DNA of 64,000 nucleotides, taken from contig CP136067.1 in NCBI GenBank assembly GCA_032622095.1, positions 45,365,549-45,429,548 of the forward strand. Direction: 5' to 3'. Under the pieces are notes generated by a model. The model had not been told where the DNA came from, did no database searches, and saw nothing but the letters and a program-made list of their open reading frames with translations. The translations under genes were made by a program, and so were the position numbers. Shown piece by piece: positions 32,701-39,953 of this stretch (the stretch's first letter is position 1; each line of letters begins with the position of its first letter). The stretch is from Siphonodentalium dalli (Eukaryota; Mollusca; Scaphopoda; Gadilida; Siphonodentaliidae).

Positions 32701-33537
32701 TATACTCTAATTTACGATTGGGGTCTATTCATTCGACGAACCCAGGAAATATAGCCTTATGTGAATCTTATTTGGAGGGAATTCCAGAGAATCTACAAAC
32801 TGATTTTTATAAAAAAAAAATTAAAATAAAAAAAAGCCACAGCTATCCTCATATGAGTGGTTTTGCTTTGGTTCGTTAATTATACGCTAGCGTATGATCA
32901 TATTATTATTACACCTGGGATATACAAGGCACTATAGAAGTTGACATCATGCGGGTCAAAGACACTATTAAACAACCCCTAAATGAACAATATGTGATTG
33001 TGTGACGACAAAACATATATTCGATGAAAAAAATTCTATTTACAGGCATATAAAGCTGAAATTCAATATGGAATTTTATTAAAATCACGTATCAAGAAAA
33101 GATGCATTATATATTGTCCGCTTCCGATGCCGAAACCATCGTCAACTGATTGAAACCGATTCATGGGGGAAAGCGAACGATTCTGATATGTGTTGCACAC
33201 CAACACATCATCTGTACCGAAATATTTAAAACTATTGATTTGTGAAATGCTTACAAGTAACACCAACGCCACTCCTTTTTTCAAGATTATAATTTTGAAT
33301 GACTTCCCGTCATGTATTATGAGCTAAATAAAGTATAGACGAGTCAGATCATTTACAATAATTGTCGGGCAACTGGCCAATTGACAAAAGGGATTCAGCC
33401 GAATAAACACAAATATACATGTATGAATATAAAAATGTATGATAAGTGAACTTACACCAAGGTGGAATATCCATAGCAACAGAATATTGTCGTCCACAAT
33501 TTACAACGAACATGATTATTACTAGAATGATATCCAT
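14390..33537 (-). CDS. Multi-exon C-type-lectin-like / PAN-like single-pass membrane receptor (whole gene span)
   Basis: Exons at 33456-33537, 30635-30788, 26831-27066, 22844-23050, 21234-21356 and 14390-14766 read on the minus strand. Every junction has an AG acceptor and GT donor, and intron phases run 1, 2, 1, 1, 1 without conflict. The product would be about 392 residues (about 404 with two possible micro-exons). In order it has a signal peptide, a C-type-lectin-like domain, a six-cysteine PAN/apple-like domain, a Gly-rich linker, a Thr/Pro stretch, a conserved-looking juxtamembrane module, one transmembrane helix and a short tail. I infer a cell-surface recognition receptor. The lectin part lacks the usual EPN/QPD and WND calcium-sugar motifs, so sugar binding is uncertain. 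A polypyrimidine-AG sits just before the ATG, so a 5' UTR exon may exist upstream. A candidate AATAAA is at 14107-14112. The introns are packed with transposons. No host gene name can be assigned. Confidence 0.72.
14928..14949 (-). CDS. Possible 22-nt micro-exon of the lectin-like receptor
   Basis: The 22 bases lie between an ATTATTACCCAG acceptor and a strong GTAAGTGAA donor. They read SSNKSGE in phase 0 in, phase 1 out, which fits the last exon but needs the 14-nt exon (or another 1-to-0 exon) before it. Spliced directly onto exon 5 it would hit a stop. Confidence 0.3.
15647..15660 (-). CDS. Possible 14-nt micro-exon of the lectin-like receptor
   Basis: The 14 bases lie between a CACCTATCAG acceptor and a GTAAGTGC donor. 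Spliced after exon 5 they keep frame (phase 1 in, 0 out) and add Val-Lys-Thr-Thr. The support is only phase fit and splice consensus, so chance is quite possible. Confidence 0.2.
15661..16830. other. Intron stretch with a short tandem duplication
   Basis: A 53-base block (GTTGTAGTGCGACCCCGA) occurs twice at 16640-16730. Poly-G at about 15439-15463 lies just before this stretch. No exon is recognised. Confidence 0.4.
16831..16905. repeat. Solo diverged palindrome related to MITE family A
   Basis: GTGCATTCTCTTATAAATATGC, broken by two changes from the family A arm, is followed by a different spacer and an imperfect inverse ending TATTGGCCTAACA. No TTAA ends or other family A sequence are present. 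Confidence 0.6.
16968..17412 (-). mobile_element. Helitron-like element with three 122-bp tandem units
   Basis: On the minus strand it ends with the hairpin AGCCCGGACAACGTCGGGCT, then CATCGGCTAG followed by T. The body is three near-identical units of about 122 bases (17077-17410) with GTCGATAGCTCCACCCG and GGCGACCCGATAAAATTCG. Open frames in both directions follow the units. Confidence 0.65.
17592..18440 (-). mobile_element. Helitron-like fragments
   Basis: Minus-strand ACCTGCTAG followed by T at 17592 suggests a Helitron 3' end. The body shares CAAGGTCAAGGTCAGGTCGG-type sequence with 512-1732. A GGGAAGTTTGAGCCCA block repeats at 18328 and 18369. Confidence 0.45.
18468..18588. repeat. Foldback hairpin
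   Basis: Arms ATATCACAATCCATAGAATG and the inverse of CATTCTATAAATTGTGATAT, plus ATTGAATGGAATAATGATAG against its counterpart, enclose a short loop. Confidence 0.8.
18741..20140. mobile_element. 1.4-kb foldback element with inverted satellite arms
   Basis: Ends are TACGGCAGCGTAGAACCGCC and its inverse. Each arm then carries GATTAGTAATCTGTT and four to five units of about 125 bases containing CGAGAACGGTAAGGATTTCG and TACCACCCGAGGGGGTG. The two arms are opposite in orientation and meet near 19500-19560. It lies within the lectin gene's intron. No transposase is present. Confidence 0.82.
20141..20638. other. Unassigned intron stretch
   Basis: AT-rich with no recognisable element end or exon. 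Confidence 0.4.
20639..21100. mobile_element. TTAA-flanked element, family C
   Basis: Inverted ends TTAAAGGTACTCAATCCGAT at both sides with TTAA at each border. A single copy in this window, 462 bp. The minus-strand open frame inside is not recognised. Confidence 0.75.
21234..21356 (-). CDS. Lectin-like receptor exon 5: glycine-rich linker
   Basis: A symmetric phase 1-1 exon of 123 bases with acceptor ATTTTTCAG and donor GTAAGTG. It encodes EYSLDEQTGGGIPPFGGFGG, continues with two more Gly-Gly-Gly-Phe repeats, and ends in DAACDYPDYCID. The GGT/GGTGGTGGT codon runs form a small internal repeat that could change length by slippage. I read it as a flexible spacer followed by a pair of cysteines. 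Confidence 0.6.
21515..21914 (+). mobile_element. TTAA-flanked MITE, family A, copy 3
   Basis: Full-length copy inside intron 4 of the lectin-like gene, about 160 bases upstream of the exon 5 acceptor in transcript direction. The right end reads GGCTAAAGGGTTAA, one change from consensus. Confidence 0.88.
22200..22837. mobile_element. TTAA-flanked MITE, family B, copy 2, with nested element
   Basis: The left end TTAACCCTTTCTTTACT and the right end AGTAGAGAAAAGTTAA match family B. Its right TTAA (22834-22837) lies two bases from the GTAC donor core of lectin exon 4. A 383-bp hAT-like insert occupies the middle. Confidence 0.75.
22267..22649. mobile_element. hAT-like MITE nested in family B copy 2
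   Basis: Ends TAGCGCTGCAACGAT and ATCGCTGCAGCCCTA are the common hAT TAGGGCTGCAACGAT type. The flanks ATAACAAG and CTAATAAG match at six of eight positions. The inside is rich in TGTATCGTGATACG-like motifs. Confidence 0.7.
22844..23050 (-). CDS. Lectin-like receptor exon 4: PAN/apple-like cysteine module
   Basis: This is a symmetric phase 1-1 exon with acceptor GGTCCAG and donor GTACAC. It encodes about 69 residues with six cysteines (GSCAM, ENCTMGC, VTCW, PKCFF, KNCLTG) around a helix and short strands. That layout matches PAN/apple-like modules, which mediate protein or sugar contacts. The symmetric phase suits an exon-shuffled domain. A TTAA-flanked MITE begins at donor position +7, unusually close to the splice site. 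Confidence 0.65.
23142..23980 (+). mobile_element. Tandem Helitron-like units
   Basis: The first unit starts TCAATATATAGAAAAGAG, has a (TCTG)n run and CCCTGGACCGATATCAACC, and ends GCCTGTTTCAGCTGG at 23495. The next begins at once with TCAATAGATAAAAGAGTAGG. A third internal repeat of the TCTGTC/GGACCGATTTCAACC block lies at 23790-23860. It starts less than 100 bases from lectin exon 4. Confidence 0.6.
24180..26060. mobile_element. 1.9-kb foldback of inverted ~300-bp units
   Basis: Units with CGATATCTCGAGCGGAAACG, AACTTGCGG and CGGAAGTGAATATATTAA run forward from 24190 to 25120. They then run in reverse to about 26050, about three units per arm, around a palindromic centre near 25120-25150 (ACTCCCGGGTGTTATTCTCT). 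It lies in intron 3 of the lectin-like gene. No coding is seen. Confidence 0.78.
26188..26450 (-). repeat. 29-bp minisatellite, nine units, each containing a copy of the lectin exon 3 splice donor
   Basis: The core TGTTTGGTAT recurs nine times at a constant 29-base spacing from about 26190 to 26450 with almost no divergence. On the minus strand each unit is the exon end AGGAGACGATACCAAACA followed by GTAAGTATGC. The unit at the far end keeps GTAAGAATC, like the true donor. The array sits in intron 3. An open frame seen through it is only the repeat read in the opposite direction. Confidence 0.9.
26422..26538 (-). pseudogene. Partial duplicate of lectin exon 3 (3' half) in intron 3
   Basis: About 117 bases match the 3' half of exon 3 (26831-26940) with only a few substitutions, from GVAGCSFL through the final Cys-Glu-Glu and the splice donor. 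The match stops abruptly near 26538, so the duplicate has no first half and no homologous acceptor. It lies about 300 bases downstream of the real exon in transcript direction and runs straight into the splice-donor minisatellite. Confidence 0.8.
26831..27066 (-). CDS. Lectin-like receptor exon 3: C-terminal half of C-type-lectin-like domain
   Basis: The acceptor is CAAATTTTAG at 27067 and the donor is GTAAGAAT at 26830. The exon enters in phase 2 and exits in phase 1. It encodes GLNTWQWLTC followed by GCSFL and DDCSSIKPVLCEE, the closing disulphide pattern of a C-type-lectin-like domain (W-x-W, then Cys, Cys and the final P-V-L-C-E). No EPN or QPD triplet is visible before the penultimate Cys, and the WND position reads DVD, so classical calcium-dependent sugar binding is doubtful. 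The 3' part of this exon is duplicated at 26422-26538. Confidence 0.78.
27280..27679 (-). mobile_element. TTAA-flanked MITE, family A, copy 4 (reverse orientation)
   Basis: Full-length copy in inverse orientation to the other four, with TTAA at both ends. It lies in intron 2 of the lectin-like gene. Confidence 0.88.
27680..28779. other. Unassigned intron 2 stretch
   Basis: A block with repeated TTGGAAAT motifs sits at 27795-27860. Minus open frames show no domain. No exon with consistent phase was found. Confidence 0.4.
28780..29345 (+). pseudogene. CR1-like LINE, C-terminal remnant
   Basis: Pieces in shifting frames read RTFTNLVIDTF, MVRPIIEYCNSAWSPHH, LKYRRFRGDLMEVYKLLNG and KYFFTQWVVNSWNSLPN. 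These are the hallmark end-of-ORF motifs of CR1/L2-type reverse transcriptases. Stops and frameshifts show it is dead. It lies in intron 2 of the lectin-like gene, antisense to it, and is a different LINE class from the 5777-9811 element. Confidence 0.82.
29431..29453. repeat. (GAT)n microsatellite
   Basis: About seven uninterrupted ATG/GAT trinucleotides. Confidence 0.9.
29506..29890. repeat. Tandem duplication, two units of ~180-200 bp
   Basis: TACGCACCCGTTCCCTCATT, ATATTTCGACCATTT, CACCGATCAGCACC and TTTAAAAACGTATCAATTGA-like sequence recur in order twice. Parts of the repeat and its flank (29970-30050) reappear at 46690-46990. Confidence 0.75.
30635..30788 (-). CDS. Lectin-like receptor exon 2: N-terminal half of C-type-lectin-like domain
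   Basis: The exon has a CATTTCAG acceptor and a GTAAGTG donor. It enters in phase 1 and leaves in phase 2. It encodes RTLGQWTFVDRSIASC then AQEMCAKGPNGRVIILES, which fits the start of a C-type lectin-like fold: a Trp, Cys, an Ala-x-x-x-Cys helix, a Gly turn and a hydrophobic strand ending in a Ser/Glu pattern. The family assignment rests on this together with the strongly diagnostic C-terminal half in the next exon. Confidence 0.7.
30946..31221. mobile_element. TTAA-flanked MITE, family B, copy 3
   Basis: The left end TTAACCCTTGCTTTACTAAA and the right end TTTAGTAAAGAGACGTTTAA match family B. It is in intron 1, 158 bases upstream of exon 2. Confidence 0.7.
31222..33455. other. Intron 1 of the lectin-like gene, no further feature
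   Basis: AT-rich sequence. Short open frames on both strands lack domains or good splice context. Confidence 0.4.
33456..33537 (-). CDS. Lectin-like receptor exon 1: signal peptide
   Basis: The ATG at 33537 opens 27 codons beginning MDIILVIIMFVVNC, a short hydrophobic core typical of a secretory signal, followed by a mature start ending in IPPW. The exon stops one base into a codon at a GTAAGT donor (33455 downward), giving phase 1. That fits the two leading bases of the exon at 30788. The sequence just upstream (TTGAATTTTCAG before CATGG) looks like an acceptor, so this may be a second, first-coding exon. Intron 1 is about 2.7 kb and holds a TTAA-flanked MITE. Confidence 0.65.
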
Positions 33538-34687
33538 GCTGAAAATTCAAGAAATGCAGTTATTTCGGCCACTATATTTGTCACCCTCCACATGTGCCCA
33601 TATACGAGCGAGAAACCATATTTCATAGATATAGCCACACGAATTGAGTTTCACAAATGTCTGCCCAAATCCGATCCCTTGTTCTTGGATTGATTTCCCA
33701 GTTTCGTCCTGTTGCTATGCTGAGTTGCTAAGTCCAACTGACAGCAGAGTACAATTTGAATCATTGATTGAAAGAGACCAGACACAATTTATTCGTTTTA
33801 CCAACCATACACCAGTTCAAACACAAATGTCTCATACAATATGAAAGTGAAAACAAATAGAATATTTTATGTGATGTCAGTTAACAAACTAAAGCAAATT
33901 TCAACCGTTATCTCTCTATCTCTGCTTCTCCAATTCTGACGGGCGATATATTGGGATAAATTATGTTTTCGATAATATGCGGGAATAGTCAATAACTGAG
34001 TATGTCTGGGATCTTAATATCACGTCAAGGCAAACATGCCCTGCCTGGTCGTGTTAATATCCGTTCTGAATATTTTATAATCAAGTAAATAGATACTCCA
34101 TTGGCCTACATGGCTCCCTGTGTCGCCCATTTTTCATATGTTTATCATCCACACTGGTTTTATTTGGTATTTCCTGCTATGTTCGATATCTCAAACAGGT
34201 CTGTTGGTTGTTAAATATTTCCCCTGGGGTTCGTAAATTTGCTCTTGCCTTTTTTTCTCGGTCATATCTAAAACGTTTAGCTGTTTGAGCCATGGGTTGC
34301 ACTGTGGTGCTTGACAACGCAGTATGGACATATATAACGCCCATGCACTGAAGTATTGACCTTTCTCGAAACAGACGATCTGTTTGAACCACTATTTCCT
34401 CTGCTATATAGGAATATCGATATCCAGTAAAATCGCGTCGGCACTGAGAATCGTGTTTGAATAAATGGAAACCTGAGATTGTGGGGCCTCTAATTAGTTT
34501 GTGGATGCCTCATTAGAATTCACACTATATACCAATTGTACGTTTTTTATACCAGAAAATAATACAACCAAAAGATGGACACGTAAGATATTGTTGGGCA
34601 GATATCGAGTTTAAACAGACGCTGTTGGATCAGTCTCTAAATTTTGAATTGTTAAAATATCAATATTTGATAAAGCGCGGTTATGAT
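33538..34687. other. Upstream flank of the lectin-like gene
   Basis: Putative 5' region. No CpG island or obvious core promoter is visible by eye. The minus open frame at 34177-34392 is not recognised. Confidence 0.35.
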
Positions 34688-34735
34688 TGGCGCGGTGGTC
34701 CTTTGGGGTTAGTGTGCTCGACTCGTGACGTCGTG
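34688..34735 (+). repeat. tRNA-derived SINE head, truncated
   Basis: GGCGCGGTGGTCC then GGTTAGTGTGCTCGACTCG resembles the A-box half and anticodon arm of tRNA-derived SINEs. The B box is missing where the 34747 element begins. Confidence 0.5.
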
Positions 34736-36254
34736 TGTGAAATGGTCTGAGTCGTTATTTCGTGAGAGAATCTGGATTCAGATTACGGATTAGTCCCCAT
34801 ACGACGTGGTTCGGTAAACGAACAGAACAGAATAAGTAAACGAACAGACCGTAATCGTCATCAATCGTTATTTCGTCGTAATCCGGATTCAGATTCTGAT
34901 TCCGATTACGGACTCAAACGTTCATAATGTAAACAAACCGAGATTTCGCCACCTCGGAGTTTAAAAACACAATAAAACATAAGAATCCGTCCCTTGTGTA
35001 CAAATTATTGCAGAATATAAACGATCTATATCAAAGAATTTTAAATGCGGAGACAAATTTGTGTTATCGAGTGTATTACTGAAATTAGCCAAATAATAAT
35101 GTTACTGATAGTAACGCTGGAGGAGCTCTTCGGTTGATGGCGAACTTGAAGCAAATCATTGTCAATTTCATTGACACTTCATCATGTTCATTTCATAATT
35201 CCATCCATAAAATACCGCCCGAACGCATATCGATTTCAAATTCGGCGGATACGTCACCATTGACTGAATTCACGTGAACCTGCATGGATATGTCTTCTGC
35301 TTTGTTCGTTATTATAATTATGTTCCTTCTTATTCAACAAATAGTAGGATTATATGATATCGATGGATTGGTAACACTCCACAGTTTCGAATGATCAGTA
35401 GGGGTGATTTTATAGATATAAAGTACTAGTGGTTTCTGGCACCATTCATGTGGTATGTATATTGAGACAAGGTGGGATATGAATTTGCGTAATTTTAGAA
35501 GGTGTTCTAGACTGATGAATAAATTAAGTGCAAGTGACCTTGACCCCACCCATAGACAGCAGTAGCGTTTTCTGCGAAACAGTGGCTCTAGATACTGGGT
35601 AAATTTTTTAGCACCCAAAATTTGTCATCTGCATTAAAAATTGATTTTATGGAATTGTAAACGGCGAAAGTTTGAAATTTGTTCATGTTGATGTTGGAAG
35701 CCAGATGCCTTTGAACCAACATAGGTAACCATGCTCGAAAAATTCTGGTATTCGTTCCCCATGGGTATGAAAATGCAATATTTTGGTCATTTTGTGAATA
35801 AAAATCACATTTTCGATCAAAATATCAAGGGCCATAACTCTTGATAGCCCATATATTATGGGCATTGGCTGCGGACACACGTATCACAGTTTCGATGGCA
35901 TAGTAGGTGTGACAATTAATTATGGTGCAATATTGGTGACACTTGGTCGTCATATTTCTGTGCCATAGTGAGCCATGTCGCCCGCCGCACATTCACACAA
36001 TGAGTCTTTTCCAAGCTCTATCAGCGTCGAGATCGACATCTCAATGATTTATCTAACCGAATGTCTTGTCGCTGTTGATCTTTACTCAACACGCAATGTT
36101 ATATTTTAATGCTAACACACAAGTCCACTTGATAACTTAATGAATACCTTGTTTCTGTCAACAGTCATGATTGTTCTTACTAAGAACAAATCACCGGTGT
36201 AATTTCTCAGCATATATAAAAGTGGGTCAAACATTGCGATCAGTTATAAGTGTT

Positions 36255-37880
36255 ATGTCGCGTTCACATGTACGGTCGAATGATGATACGTTGTTGGCCC
36301 TTGTGGGTCTGGGCACGTTACTATTGGGAGAACTGGAACGAACAAAACGACATCTAAATCGTAAGTGCTGGACAAAACCAATGAACTCCACCCTAGAACG
36401 GAACCGGTATGGAATTTCTCACAGTCTACTGCAGGAATTAGAAGACGCGGATGAGAAAGAATTCACCAACTTCACGAGGTAAATATAAATGTTTATGTTG
36501 ATAGGTGCATATTACCAGGAGAGTATTACTATTGAGACATAACCATTTCACATGGGTGGACAATATAAAATATATTATAGGGTGAGTTGATGGCTGGTGC
36601 CACAGTCCCATGATGTACATAGTTCCAGTGCCACCGGGGGCCTATACATTACAACGCATCGTGCGAATGTTCTTGGGTGAGAATGCGTGCGTATTTGCAG
36701 TAAAGTTATTTTGGCATTCTGTGTTTTCGGCGTCTGTGTCTTCTGCGTCGTTTTCAGCGTATAAAATATGGCCCATTCTATGATTGCATATGGGAGGGGG
36801 TGATAATTTGTCAAAATATGTTATGAGCTACTTTACATGGTGTTTTCTTTTTTCTTCAGGCTGAACAAGTCGGAGTTCCATACCGTATTGCAAAAAGTGA
36901 CCCCATTGATTGCGAAACAAGATACAGTTATGAGATCAGCGTTGACTCCATATGAAAAACTTGCCACAACACTCAGATTTCTTGCTACAGGGGAAACGTA
37001 CACAAGTCTACACTTCACTTCCAGAATCGCCAGATCAACCATTGGTGCGTTTATTCCGGAAGTTTGTGATGCTATTTACGACACTCTACAGGGAGATTTC
37101 TTGAGAATGCCCGAAAACAAGCAAGAGTGGTTGCTCCACGCAGATAACTTTGACAAAATGTGGCAGTTTCCTCATTGCTTGGGTGCAATCGATGGGAAAC
37201 ACATTGAAATTCGGAGGCCGTCTGACAGTGCATGCGATCATCGGAACTATAAGGACTACGAGAGCATTGTTCTGATGGCTGTAGTTGATGCAACGGGAAA
37301 ATTTATATGTTATGATCTGGGATCACCAGGGAGTAGTGCTGATGGTGGCATTTTCAAGGACAGTGGGATGTGTGATATACAGCAGAACTTCCCAGATGCT
37401 ATTCCACTTTCCAGTCCTAACAGAACACTGAGCATACCGTATTTCCTTGTTGGTGATGACGCTTTCGCATTAAGCAATCACCTAATGAAGCCGTATCCCC
37501 ATCGAACAGCCATTGGTGATCAGAAAGTTTTCAATTACCGACTTTCGAGGGCACGTAGGACCGGTTAGTGTGCATTTGGTGTTTTGGTGGCTAGATTTAG
37601 AATACTTCTAGGGTCCATACAGTTGGACACCGATAACGTGAATCGGGTAGTCCGTGCATGCATTGCTCTTCACAATTTTCTTGGGAAGGATGCGGATTTA
37701 GGTGTTTCGCAGAGCGGATGTTTACGATATGCTGAACATAATGCACAGTTGACTGCAACTGGAGATATTGGAGATTCGACAACTGTTCCGAATGTCGATG
37801 CTCGTGAAGTGAGGGACGAACTCAGTGACTTTTTTTTTTATGAGGGTGCGCTCCCTTTTCAGTGGAGTCTTATTGAGTAA
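36255..37880 (+). pseudogene. Harbinger DDE transposase (HARBI1-like), two exons, broken by one stop
   Basis: Exon 1 spans 36255-36478 (ATG in GTTATGTCGCG; codes MSRSHVRSNDDT to NFTR). A GTAAAT donor and TTCTTCAG acceptor remove 36479-36859. Exon 2 is 36860-37880 and the frame joins as FTRLNKSEF. The helix-turn-helix-like part (TPYEKLATTLRFLATGETY) precedes the catalytic GAIDGKH (Asp at 37191) and VGDDAFAL (Asp at 37455). The expected Glu after RARRT is at TAG 37566-37568. The same frame then runs on as CAFGVLVARF and ACIALHNFLG to a stop at 37880. Without the stop it would be about 414 residues, normal for the family. The role is excision and integration of the element together with its MADF partner. 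Confidence 0.88.
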
Positions 37881-38112
37881 TAATTATTATGTGCTTGCAA
37901 AATTCAACACTCGATTTAATGAGATTAAACTATAAACTATGTTTTATAATGTGTGCGGTTTATGTGTATAGTCGTGTAGTCCGAGTAATATGCCATATGT
38001 AAATATTTCGCTGCTTAAATGTAGGTGTCATTGAACTCTTGACAATTGTTTTGGTAGTTTTGAAATACTTTTCAAATGACTAATATTAACATGTACTGAT
38101 ATATGATTATAA

Positions 38113-38263
38113 GGAATGACTTGCTGGTTGATTGGGGTCATTGGTTTTGACCGGCAGGGTAGTTAAACAAAGTTCGTTTGAATCATTTTGGGATTCACAC
38201 ACTTTATTTAATTACTCTGCCGGTCAAAATCCAATGATCCCAATCGATCTGCAAGTCGTTCCT
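38113..38263. repeat. Inverted repeat between the convergent Harbinger genes
   Basis: Arms of about 48 bases (AGGAATGACTTGC and GTCATTGG-TTTTGACCGGCAG, against the inverse at 38215-38263) enclose a 50-base spacer. It could be a small MITE or a hairpin separating the two 3' ends. Confidence 0.8.
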
Positions 38264-38996
38264 TGAGTAACGTATTTACCAAGCTAATTTATCCCCGGAA
38301 CAACTGTTCTTAACATTAATATATGTGGTTCCGGCGTGTATGGGTGTGTTTATAAGTTATCTTTTCTGCGTATGTCCAACTTCGAATGTTGACCCCCCCC
38401 CCCCCCCCGAGTCCGATATGAAAGATCAAAAGTCTTATTTTCTCCATATTTGTTGTTGGAAATATCCACATTACTGTCTATATGCAGTCATCCAATGATG
38501 AGATGTCACATGTTAAAACATATGTTATGTAAACAGATCAGCAAATTAAGATCAATTTACAAATGGTAACAACAATAAATTAAACCAAAAAAAATTTCGA
38601 CTTAACATTTGATTAGCTACTCCATTTGGCGATATGTATGGGATGACTGGCGTGTAACAGTACTGTTTACAAAAGAATGGTGCCAACATGCTATACATCG
38701 TCATCGGAGTTATCAGTATTGATAATAAAAAATACTTTTTCCATGTTAATTAATTTTGTTATATTTATTAAATATTTTTATTTTATTTTCCACATTTACT
38801 TGAACCCACTGCGACTGCCTTGTGTCTCTTTTTAACTAGTTGGAATTTTTTACCATCAGTGCGGTCGATTACCATCCACTTCTCCCTATCCCCATGTCAG
38901 TGATAAAATGGAATGACACATAATAAACTCACGAACGCTCTTTTAATCAATTATCTCAAGACACCAACGAACTAGTTCAAAATGTCAGTCATCAGT

Positions 38997-39953
38997 TCAA
39001 CAGTCTGGTGTACTAGGGGGTTGTACGTCCGTGGTGACACATGACTGTCCAGTCGGATAAACATTACCATTCTGCATTCCATTCAGAGAATTATAATTCG
39101 ATGTGAACATAACATTAGATCCTTGATTAGATTGTCCATTCATCGAAGATCCAACATTTGGATACGCTGGCACCGTCGGTCCGGAAATAAAAGTTGAAGG
39201 GAAACTTTGATTTCCTTGGAAATTTTGTAAATAGCTGCTGCTCTCTTCAAAATTATATACAGTGGTTTGTAGCAAAAACTTGAGTCTACGTCGCTTTTCT
39301 GCATCCGGACAACGCCTCAGGGCCATCGCGATGTCTCTACCAAACACATCACATTCATCCTCTTTCTGTGTAACATTATCGGCGATTGTAGCGAATGCCT
39401 GGGCTGCTGTGTCCACCCATGACGTAGCACCACGCTTCCTTCTCGCGTTGGATGTCGACGGTAGCGTCGATTGCACGGAACTGTTATCGTTTGTGTCATT
39501 ACTGCTGATAGCAGGCACATCAGCATCACCTGAAATACTATCCGAGATACTGGCTTGTGTTACATCGGAGTGGTCAGAAACGACGGTATTTGCACGTGTT
39601 TGTGGAATGTTAGAATAAGTCCCTGGTCCGGTCCACAGACTTTCCTCCAGAAAAGAGCATTCCTCAAAAAACTTCCATTTTGGTACATATATATCTTTGG
39701 CAGCAACGCCGCTTTTCTTGCTTTTATTCACCTTTCTCACTTCCTCTCGATACATGGTCCTTAAACTCTGTATTTTACTCTTCAGTGATTTTTCCGATAA
39801 ACCCGGAATAATCGTGGACAAAATTTCCAAAAGTTCGTTATAATCAGCTTTTTTCTTGTTTAGATCCTTGTATAAGTCGCTTTGTTTATTCCATATACTT
39901 TCTCTTATCTGCATCGCTTCCAACAATTCCGATACAGCTGCATCTGTCCACAT
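38997..39953 (-). CDS. Harbinger-encoded MADF/Myb-SANT-like DNA-binding protein
   Basis: An intact 318-codon frame starting MWTDAAVSELLEAM at 39953. Residues about 1-106 form a MADF/Myb-SANT-like domain: the first helix with Trp2, SLKSKIQSLRTMYREEVRKV, and WKFFEECSFLEESLW. A low-complexity Ser/Thr/Asp linker follows, then a basic RRKRG, then a BESS-like helix near residues 195-235 (FGRDIAMALRRCP, RRRLKFLLQ), and a Gln/Asn/Ser-rich tail. In Harbinger elements this partner carries the transposase to the nucleus and to the ends. AATAAA-like motifs lie downstream near 38760-38785. Unlike the transposase it has no lesion. Confidence 0.85.
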   Translation of the reverse strand: MWTDAAVSELLEAMQIRESIWNKQSDLYKDLNKKKADYNELLEILSTIIPGLSEKSLKSKIQSLRTMYREEVRKVNKSKKSGVAAKDIYVPKWKFFEECSFLEESLWTGPGTYSNIPQTRANTVVSDHSDVTQASISDSISGDADVPAISSNDTNDNSSVQSTLPSTSNARRKRGATSWVDTAAQAFATIADNVTQKEDECDVFGRDIAMALRRCPDAEKRRRLKFLLQTTVYNFEESSSYLQNFQGNQSFPSTFISGPTVPAYPNVGSSMNGQSNQGSNVMFTSNYNSLNGMQNGNVYPTGQSCVTTDVQPPSTPDC

